NCBI RefSeq assembly: GCF_902167145.1
Contig: NC_050101.1
Coordinates: 180,416,428-180,480,427 of the forward strand
Reading direction: 5' to 3'
Origin: Zea mays
Taxonomy: Eukaryota > Streptophyta > Magnoliopsida > Poales > Poaceae
DNA: 64,000 nucleotides
In this document: one piece after another, positions 56,480-64,000 of the stretch
Position numbering within the stretch: position 1 is the first letter of the stretch
Layout: each line of letters begins with the position of its first letter
Notes under the pieces: generated by a model
What the model saw: the letters and a program-made list of their open reading frames with translations, nothing else
The model's database searches: none
What the model was told of the DNA's origin: nothing
Made by a program: the position numbers and the translations under genes

Positions 56480-59428
56480 TGTAACACCCAAAAATCCTGA
56501 ATTTAGAATTCATAAAATCTGTCTACAAGAAGCCAAAGTAAAGTGTCCTTGATGAATAATTATGCTTTGAAATTCACCCTTTCTAAAATGAATAATAATA
56601 TTAAAACATTGTTGGTTAAAACAAAATAGAAACGTAGAGGAAGTTTGTGAGTTTCAAGAAATAAATAAAAAGGAGTTTCAATGTATTATTCCCTTCAAGG
56701 ACTATATAAACTATTCTTTTATAAGTTAAAGCAATTTTTAAAACTATGCATCATGTTGAGTTTTTTTTGTACATTTGAAACTATGTTTGGATCCGAAATA
56801 GTAGGTTTTATTGAAATTTGAGAAACTAAAACAGAAAAGAAAAGAAAATATAAAGCTTACCTGCTTGCCTGGGCCGATTTTCCCTCTCCACTCTCCCCCG
56901 CGGCCCACTTCTCCTTTTCCCCACGCCGCGCGCGCCACACCCAGCCATCCGACCCGTGGGGCCCGGGCGTTAGCCACTCTCCCTCGTGCGCAGACTGGTT
57001 AACAAAGCGTAACCAATCCCCACGAGATCGCCAGTAGCTGTTGCAACAGATTCCGAGTTTATTTGTCTCTCCTCGTCCTTGGTTGTTGGTTCCCTTTTCA
57101 CGGCATATAAATCCCCAGCCGCACCTCCTTTGTCCTCCATCTGGGTAGTTGAGTGCTTCTCGCCGGAGCAGAGGGAGGGAAGAAAGTCATCGCGCCCCCC
57201 GCCTTGCCTCCGTTGAAGTTCGATGTCTGCCGTGGGGTAAGGTGTATCGTTATCAAGCGTGGGTCTTATGCCTGGGCGAATTTGTGCGCGGGAGCTCTCG
57301 GGGCAGGCTCAATTTCTCGCCGAAGGCGATCAGTGCCGCGAATCCGCCCATCGACATGTCAGGGTGTCCCTATGGCATTATCTACGGTAAAACTCCTCTC
57401 CCCAACTTCGCACATTCGCCCTCTGTGCATATCAACCGATAGATGGCAAGTTGGGGCACTGATGCGCAAGATCGTCGTCGCCGGCCATGGTCTCCGTCAT
57501 GGGGGTGGGGGGGGGGGGGTTGGCGGTGCGGCCGTCTGTTCGGCTGGGGGTACGGGTAGGCTCGATCGGCCGTTTATATCAGGGGCGGTAAGGATTATGG
57601 TCTGTTTGGTTGGGCTGTGGCTGTGAAAAACGTTGTTGTGGGCTGTGAGATGTGGAAAAAGCTGTTGTAGGCTGTAAGCTGTTAAAAAGCTAAAAACCGT
57701 TTGGTGGAAACTACTAAAAGTCGTTAAAAATTCTTCGATATATGTTTTCATAGTTCCATCCGAAAAGCCACTAAAAGCAGGTCCAGAGGTGCTTTCAGAT
57801 TTGCACTACGAGAAAGTCGGCTTTTAGAAAAAGCTGCTTCCTGGATCCAGCCATTTGGTTGGCTTTTGGCTTTTAGGGGGGCAAAAGCCAAAGCCAAAAG
57901 TCAAACCAAACACACCCTTAGATGGTTTATAGATTGGGTCCCTAGCTGTTGTATCCTTAGCCGATGGACAAGATCCGATCTGACCCATACCATGGTGTGG
58001 TCGTGTGTAGGCCGTTGATTTTAGGTCTTAAGGCCCACATAGCATACCAGTTCACATAAAAGTATATCTAATCTAGCCCTTCAATCCCTAATCGAACGGT
58101 TCATATTAGGAGATACCTCTTCAGCCGTTACTCTTTCTAAAGAACCCCTCAGCTTATTTAAAATAAATCTACGGTCCACCACTATGCAAAGAATAGTGCA
58201 GGTAGGTCCCATTGTTTGCACCGAGCACCCTGTACAATTAGGATATTGTGGCCGCAGTCCGAAATTTAGTAAATAAAATTAGACTTGATAAAATATAATA
58301 TAAAAATAATTTTGGAATCTTAGTTAAACTATATCTTCTTCGTTTTAACTCCGATTTGAACTGTTTAAATTGTGTTAGCTTCATAATAAAAATGCCTATG
58401 CATTAAACAACATTGTTCTATCTTATCACTTGTTCTAAAAAGTAGATAAATACCTGTTTAAGCTTATGATTAAACTTGCTAATCAAAGTTAAGCTATTAT
58501 TTTAATTTGTCTACAAGTATACTTTGAATAAAATATGATCTCTAATCAACTTATAACTTAGAGTAAAATAGAATTAGTTATTTCTCTCGCATGATTTGTA
58601 TAGAGTACATTTTTACTATTTAAAGAACCTAAAACTTCAGAAAACCAAATCTTTTTAACTGTAACTTCAATTCTAGTGATTCTCGAACCTACGTTCTCAT
58701 AGCAACGCGTACAATATTCCTACGCAGTTTGTTCCCATGTTTGGTGTAATCTTATTTTTATGTACTACTTGTATATTTGTATGTATTGCTATAAGTAGCA
58801 GCCAGGTCACGAGAAAGCCGAAGACCAACTTGGTGAAGTATCTGAGATCTTAAGTCTAAGACAAGTTGTGCCCTTGATCACTCTTCTCTACCTAATAATG
58901 TAACTGTTAATCAATATGACATTCTCAGGTTAATTTGATGGGACATAATGGGTTTCCCTAGTATTGTTTATCCAACACCTTGCAAACAAATAAACTATTG
59001 GGTAGATTTGCTATTGCTCTACCTGGTTTTGGGAAATTAATGTTATATATGATCATGTTCCATTAATACTGTTGGTTTAATTGTTGTTCATGATATGAAT
59101 ATTATATTAATTGGAACATGGAGAACCACATGAGAAACAGTGTTACCACAAGGGTAGAATGGGACGCCCTAGGCCAGGAAGATGAGGAGCATGAAGGAGG
59201 TCGCAATGAGTTCGTGAGAGGTTTAGGCTATCGTCTCTCAGTCAACTATGGTTGCAGAGGATTATTGTCTTCGTATGATGTAATTATTTAGCTATTTTGT
59301 ACAGAACTACTATTATTTAGTAAAGATGTGACATTCGTTTTTATACCATGAGTCATCATATGTGTGAGACTTGATCCTAGCACATATTTGATTCGCGCCT
59401 GGATTTACTCTTAAATCTGGGTGTGACA
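56480..59428 (+). repeat. 3' LTR of older Del-like element
   Basis: 2,949 bp from TGTAACACCCAAAAATCCTG to TCTGGGTGTGACA, including a 320-bp MITE. The start and end resemble the Tekay and non-autonomous LTRs but the body is diverged. GGTCA (59429-59433) would be the target duplicate. No genes are seen; frames in the GC-rich 56860-57560 stretch are not convincing. Confidence 0.75.
57598..57917. mobile_element. Tourist-like (PIF/Harbinger) MITE
   Basis: 320 bp with terminal repeats TGGTCTGTTTGG and (reverse complement of the right end) GGGTGTGTTTGG, flanked by TTA on both sides (57595-57597, 57918-57920). The interior is rich in AAAAGCCAAAAGC and its complement, so it can fold. Confidence 0.7.
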
Positions 59429-59769
59429 GGTCAATCTATCAAGAAAAGGTCTATCATTCTAGACAACAGAAATAAGCAAACCCATAAAAACAACCTAGTA
59501 AAGGATTAGGCATTTAGGCATAATTAGCCACGCCGCCAATTGGAGCCGGGAGCACTACGGCTGGTGCTAATGTAATCAATACAAGGTGCAACAAGGAACT
59601 GAGACAATCACATATCGAGAGCATTAGCCAAGGTATATTTAAAATAGGTATTTGGTCAACTTTCTGTTCCTCACCTCCAACACCTACACCTGAAGCAGGA
59701 AAAGACAAAATCAACCAAAATGCATGAACACCAGCCAACGAAATCACCATGGTGCTTTAAAGATTATTA
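59429..59769. other. Unassigned stretch between Del-like LTR and Helitron
   Basis: A 78-codon open frame on the minus strand (59514-59750) encodes a hydrophobic peptide (LLHLVLITLAPAVVLPAP). A splice-acceptor-like CTTTTCCTGCTTCAG lies within it. It may be a fragment of a membrane-protein gene, but I do not recognise it. Confidence 0.35.
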
Positions 59770-60149
59770 CTAGGTCAGTACCCGTGCGTTGCAACGGGAA
59801 CATATAATACCATGATAACTTATATACAAAATGTGTCTTATATTGTTATAAGAAAATATTTCATAATCCATTTGTGATCCTAGCCATACATAAATTTTGT
59901 TATTTTAATTTAGTTGTTTCACTGCTACATTGCAACCATCAGTATCATGCAGACTTCGATATATGTCATGATTTGCATGGTCTCATTATTGAAGAGCACG
60001 TGCCACACCTGCCGGTAGAAGTTCCATCGTACATCGTTAGTCATCAGGCACGCACCACCATACACGCTTGCTTAAACAAAAAATGCAAGTGTGTGTTTGC
60101 GAAGAGAATTAAAGGCAGGCCGGCACAAAAGGTACCCCGACGATGGCGA

Positions 60150-60745
60150 GTGGTCATTGTTGTCGGTCCACCTCTGCTCACCTCCGGTGTCGAGATGACG
60201 CCACAATCCTTGATATAATAGTCGTCGAACGCGCGCGATATGGTGAGTACCGATCACTCTTGTCTGGGCTGCCAAATGAAGTGCACCCCGGGCTCATCAG
60301 CGAGGTAGTACACCTGGTCGTTGCACCACCGGATGTGCTACTCCTCTACATACATCTTGTTCGAGGACACTCACACAACAAAAACAATGGTCGTCATTCC
60401 AGCGCACAAGAATTCATGGCCGATCATTAGCGACTTACGTGGCAGGTTAGGCTTCAGGTGGATAATGAGCTAGACGGCGTGATGGCGTCGTCGTAGGTTG
60501 CGATGCCCAGAATAACCCGAGAGTCGTCGACATTGGCGACGACCATGAGGTCCCCATGTTTGACGATGGACAGCGCGGTGCAGCCGCTCTGGACCACGTC
60601 CAAGCGGCGGCTGCGCCGGAGCTTGCCGTACACAGCGGCGCATGGGCCATGTAGGACTGCTTCCAGAGGTCGAACTGGCAGTCGCCAAGTTTCTTCTCGT
60701 CGTCGGTGAGCGACGCCAACGTGAGCGCCTCGTGCTATTGGTGTT
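60150..60745 (-). pseudogene. Captured PP2C protein phosphatase fragment, two exons
   Basis: Exon A (about 60745-60439) encodes ASLTDDEKKLGDCQFDLWKQ and, after a frameshift near 60655, LDVVQSGCTALSIVKHGDLM and VVANVDDSRVILG, matching the conserved SG(T/C)TA...GDSR...LG core of plant clade PP2C phosphatases. It ends with LKPNLP followed by a GTAAGT donor. Exon B (about 60345-60150, after TATGTAG) encodes YYLADEPGVHFIWQP and YIKDCGVISTPEV. The normal GDSR is VDDSR here. There are internal TAG codons and frameshifts, and the N- and C-terminal thirds are absent, so it is not a working enzyme. The orientation equals that of the Helitron, as is common for captured genes. Confidence 0.78.
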
Positions 60746-61065
60746 TGTTCGGGGTTTCCAAGTAAGAAACATGGATTCACCTTTGGCATTGGTTTATGAA
60801 AATGATTTATAAGTTAGATCCATGGAAAAATATTACGAAGAATAAATGTTACACATGCAAAAAAATATTTAAGTTGAAAACATTATTCAAACAAAAGAAA
60901 TTGCATGCAAGGCTCTTCTTTAAATACTACTCCCTCAATCCAAAAATATAATTTAATAATCTCAGTGATACTTATCTACTACTACACATTGTGCAAGGGT
61001 AGCATGTAGGCTTCGGGAGAGATGTATTATATGTTTTTACTATAATAGATGTAGATATAAACACA

Positions 61066-61140
61066 CATGTGGTGTAGTGGTAGCTACAAACACATTTATT
61101 TGAGAGGTCGCGGGTTCGAATCCCTTGGAGCCTGTTTTTT
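61066..61140 (+). ncRNA. tRNA-like Pol III unit (pseudo-tRNA or SINE head)
   Basis: An A-box match TGGTGTAGTGG (61070-61080), a B-box match GGTTCGAATCC (61113-61123) and a T-run from 61135 are spaced as in a tRNA gene. The T stem and acceptor stem do not pair well, so it is not a normal tRNA. It lies inside the Helitron near its 5' end, on the opposite strand. Confidence 0.5.
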
Positions 61141-61332
61141 TAATTTAATTTTAGCTAGGCGTGGGATGCACGTGGGAATGAGAATAGGCTTTGTGGGAGG
61201 GAGAATAAGAAAGACACGGAATGGAAATGTGAATGCCCTTTGCAGGGAGGGGGAATGAGAGGAATGGGAATGAGAATGACAGAACACGGAATGAGGCAGC
61301 CTACCCCTTACCGTCTTAATAGGTAGTAGAGA

Positions 61333-62396
61333 TTATATAAAAGGTCAAATGAAATCTTCGTGAAACAATGAAAGGCTTATAGGCATGTCTACATGGTGCC
61401 GAGACCAGCTAGCGTGATGGCAATCCAATTGAGGTCGTTCATAATCTCCTTGAGGTAAAAAAAGGGGAGAAAACATCGGAGCCGTCAGCAAAAAACCATA
61501 AGCGATCCAATCACCACGTGCACAATGCAGAGGAACAAGAGGCGAGAGGCAACGCACCGAGAGAGCGTGGATGCAGCACAGATCAAATACCTAAACACGA
61601 TCGGTCTTTGCTGTGAAGGGCAGACCCGACAGATTCCCAATTTGTGGTGCCAAACCCAATCACCCTAAACAGCTCAACCATAACAGCTCAATCGCCAGCA
61701 AATTCGATGCAGGGACCGACGGTTAATTTGGGAGGGTTATATTGAGTTATGTCTAAAATTCTATTGGTCTATTGGACTTCTATTGTATTTCGATTTTTTT
61801 TTGGTTAATTCAGTTTTTTGAGATCTATAATTGAAATTATCTTAATTATTTCAAACATGGAACTAAAATTACTGACGGTTAATTTGGTTCGGTTATTCAG
61901 CTTTGGTTTATTTCGCCCGGGCCTATTTAGTGCTCCCTAACTCAGTTTTGATCGATAGTGTTAATGGTGTGAGCGTTCCTAATCTGCTGCGTTGAAGGAA
62001 GAAGAGGGAGATGGGGACTCCGATCTGTTGGTGTCAGAAGGAGAGACGAGTCTGCGAAGGAAGGAGTGAGATCCGATCCAGTCCAGTCCAGTCCAGTCCA
62101 ACGGAAACCTTTGCGTTTTTTAAGCGAGCCACGCCAATAACGGAGAGGCATGCACCGACGATCGGCATTTCCTTCCAGTGGCGGTGAGAAGGGAAAGGGA
62201 GGACAGCAGAGCAGAGGTCGAGCATCGCATCGCATCGCATCGCGCGCTTTGCCTGCCGCAGCGGCTAACGAACGCGTGGATCATCCCTTCTATTATTAAT
62301 TAATTGGGAGGAGTGGGAGTGATAGCTGCAGCACCCAGCGCCCATCACTGAGCCCATCCGGAACCCTAGCCTCCTCGTCGTTGAATCCACCACACC
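61333..62396 (+). promoter_or_regulatory. Upstream region and 5' UTR of the NDPK gene
   Basis: No gene is seen. Near the gene are two microsatellites: about five CCAGT units (62078-62100) and about four CGCAT units (62224-62243). CTATTATTAATTAATTGG (62290-62307) is the only AT-rich patch close to the start codon, and no clear TATA box was found. The distal part adjoins the Helitron insertion site. Confidence 0.5.
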
Positions 62397-63864
62397 ATGA
62401 GCGGGAGCGCCTCCAGGAAGCTCTTCCAGGCCGCCAGGTCCATCGTCCTCTCCGCTTCTCAACGCTCCTCCTTCTCCGTCCTCGCCGCCGGTATGTATCC
62501 TTGGCCCTTGGACCCCTGTGGAATGTCATGGAATCTAATCCATTCCAAACCAAATCACGCCGCGTCTTTGATATGATGTGATTGATTGTTCAAAGGTTTC
62601 AGCTTTTTATATATTTTATCCGTCTTTGATGTTCTCGATGTGCAGAGGGCCGCACCGCCGCGCTCGCCAACTTTGGCAGGAAGATCCTCCCCAGCGCCTG
62701 CTCCTACCACAGGCAGGGATCCCACGCCGCGTCGGGATGGGGAGCCATCGCTGCCGCAGTCCCCGCCGCAGGTCAGTCCAGTCGTCGATCAGATTCGACC
62801 CCCCCCAAGCACTCTTGATCCGATATGCTTGCTTAAATGAATGACAAATAGTCCTTTCCTCATGCAGTTTACATGCTCCAGGACCAGGAGGCTCATGCTG
62901 CAGAGGTACCTACCCTGGATCCCTCATTCTCTTCTTTTTATTTTTATTTTTTCACGCATTCTGGGCTATATGTCAGGCAGGGGGTAGGCCAGCTCAAAAT
63001 GATCGAGTGGGCTCCCATGTGATTTTGTCATCCTAGTGACAGAAATTTTCTCCCTTTTTTTTTCTCAAGCTCACAACACTCCTCTGCTGTGATTCCAGAT
63101 GGAGCGCACTTTCATCGCCATCAAGCCCGACGGCGTCCAAAGAGGCCTGGTCAGTACTAGCAACTGTCACAGCACCATAGTTTCTTCAGATGCAATCCTA
63201 ATAACCAGTTTCAGTTTGCATGCACTCTGTTCTTGACCATATAGCAATTATTATTTGGAATTTCTTCAGACATCTGCTCTGTTTATTCAGATTTCTGAGA
63301 TTGTGAACCGATTCGAGAGAAAAGGCTACAAGCTTGTTGCCATCAAGCTGATTGTCCCATCCAAAGGATTCGCTGAGAAGCACTACCATGATCTCAAGGA
63401 AAGGCCTTTCTTCAACGGGTTGTGTGACTTCCTCAGCTCTGGCCCTGTACTTGCAATGGTAAGAAGGAACGAACATCCCTACAGAAAGAGTTGTGCTTAC
63501 ATACATGGACAACAAAAGGTGACTGATTTTCTCTAGGTTTGGGAAGGAGAGGGTGTCATCAAGTATGGGAGAAAACTAATTGGTGCCACAGACCCACAGA
63601 AATCTGAACCAGGAACCATCAGGGGCGATCTTGGTGTTGTTGTGGGAAGGTTAGGTACCTTACCTTTTCTCTTGAGGTTTGCGTTTCGCATCATGCAAGC
63701 TTATTACAACAAACTCACAAGCTTGTTATGAACACACCAGAAACATCATTCATGGAAGTGATGGCCCGGAGACAGCAAAGGATGAGATCGCCTTGTGGTT
63801 TGAACCCAAGGAGCTGGTCTCTTATACCAGCAATGCGGAGAAGTGGGTCTATGGGGTGAATTAA
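62397..63864 (+). CDS. Nucleoside diphosphate kinase, mitochondrial type (seven exons)
   Basis: Transfers a gamma-phosphate between nucleoside triphosphates and diphosphates through a phospho-histidine. Exons: 62397-62490, 62646-62771, 62868-62905, 63099-63149, 63291-63458, 63537-63649, 63741-63864. All introns are GT-AG, and phases agree to give 237 residues ending at TAA 63862-63864. The N-terminal 80 or so residues ([20 protein letters not shown], with Arg, Ser and Ala but no acids) look like a mitochondrial targeting sequence. A hydrophobic segment [16 protein letters not shown] follows. The kinase domain begins [17 protein letters not shown] and includes the active-site motif NIIHGSDG. 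The C terminus is EKWVYGVN. The length and presequence match plant NDPK3, found in the mitochondrial intermembrane space and reported in plastids. The copy appears intact and is the only host gene here. Confidence 0.93.
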
Positions 63865-64000
63865 CCAGCGACTAAATCTCTTGAGGTTTGCTTTTTTCTT
63901 TTCAGTTTTCACATAATTGCCGACAGACCAAGGCAGGATGTAATAAAGTAGCTACCGTCACCTATTACTTTTGAGTTGGATTGATTGTGGTGCAGTAAGG
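63865..64000 (+). terminator. 3' UTR of NDPK gene with poly(A) signal
   Basis: AATAAA at 63942-63947, 78 bases after the stop codon, with T-rich sequence (63887-63910) upstream. The transcript end probably lies just inside or past the window edge. Confidence 0.65.

Larger units (their letters stand above)
59770..61332 (-). mobile_element. Helitron with captured PP2C fragment
   Basis: On the minus strand it starts TCTCTACTACCTATTAAG (61332) and ends with CCCGTTGCAACGCACGGG (a stem-loop, 59798-59781), TACTGAC and CTAG (59773-59770). It lies between host A (61333) and T (59769), as expected for Helitron insertion, and there is no target duplication. At 1.56 kb with no Rep/helicase it is non-autonomous. 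Confidence 0.85.

Noticed and set aside
61066..61140. Functional tRNA gene
   Set aside because: A and B boxes are present, but the acceptor and T stems do not pair, so it is listed only as tRNA-like.
62578..62844. Open frames across NDPK exon 2 in other phases
   Set aside because: They read through splice sites; exon phases and the conserved NDPK protein fix the true frame.

Overview
The window is maize (Zea mays) or a very close relative. It shows nested LTR retrotransposons of the Huck, Tekay/Del and Opie/Ji types, a CACTA end carrying TTTGCCGAGTG subterminal repeats, a Helitron with a captured gene fragment, and one GC-AG-rich, intron-bearing plant gene at the far right. Family names are recalled from their terminal sequences and domains; no database was searched.

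Layout, left to right. (1) 1-6828 is the 3' part of a Huck-like Gypsy/Tat element on the + strand. It ends in a 1.7 kb LTR and carries a five-exon gene on the opposite strand (357-3691). (2) 6829-8524 is the right end of a CACTA transposon with a long inverted repeat. (3) 8525-41890 is a Tekay-like chromovirus on the - strand (3.3 kb 5' LTR, upstream ORF, gag, pol with a terminal chromodomain). Three insertions interrupt it: an intact, very young Opie/Ji Copia element (13886-22981, TSD GAGGT), an Opie/Ji solo LTR (24809-26065), and a non-autonomous element with 4.4 kb LTRs (26487-38273, TSD ACTTC). (4) 41891-42619 plus 56232-56278 is an Opie/Ji LTR split by a complete - strand Huck (42620-56226, TSD ATTAG). 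(5) 56279-59428 is the 3' end of an older Del-like element holding a Tourist-like MITE. (6) 59770-61332 is a Helitron with a PP2C phosphatase fragment. (7) 62397-63864 is the only host gene, a seven-exon nucleoside diphosphate kinase of the mitochondrial type.

Order of events that fits the breakpoints: the Del-like element was entered by the Opie/Ji LTR element. That LTR was hit by Tekay on the left and Huck on the right. The Tekay 3' LTR took the CACTA, and the CACTA took the left Huck. The Tekay body took the solo LTR, the non-autonomous element and, most recently, the intact Opie/Ji.

Most of the sequence is therefore element DNA in different states of decay. The intact Opie/Ji has undamaged gag and pol frames and LTRs differing by about one base. 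Tekay and Huck keep uninterrupted reading frames broken only by point nonsense codons, mostly TAG. The most unusual observations are a histone-H3-tail-like N terminus on the Tekay upstream ORF, a segment of initiator tRNA-Met inside the non-autonomous element, and the intron-containing antisense gene of the left Huck.
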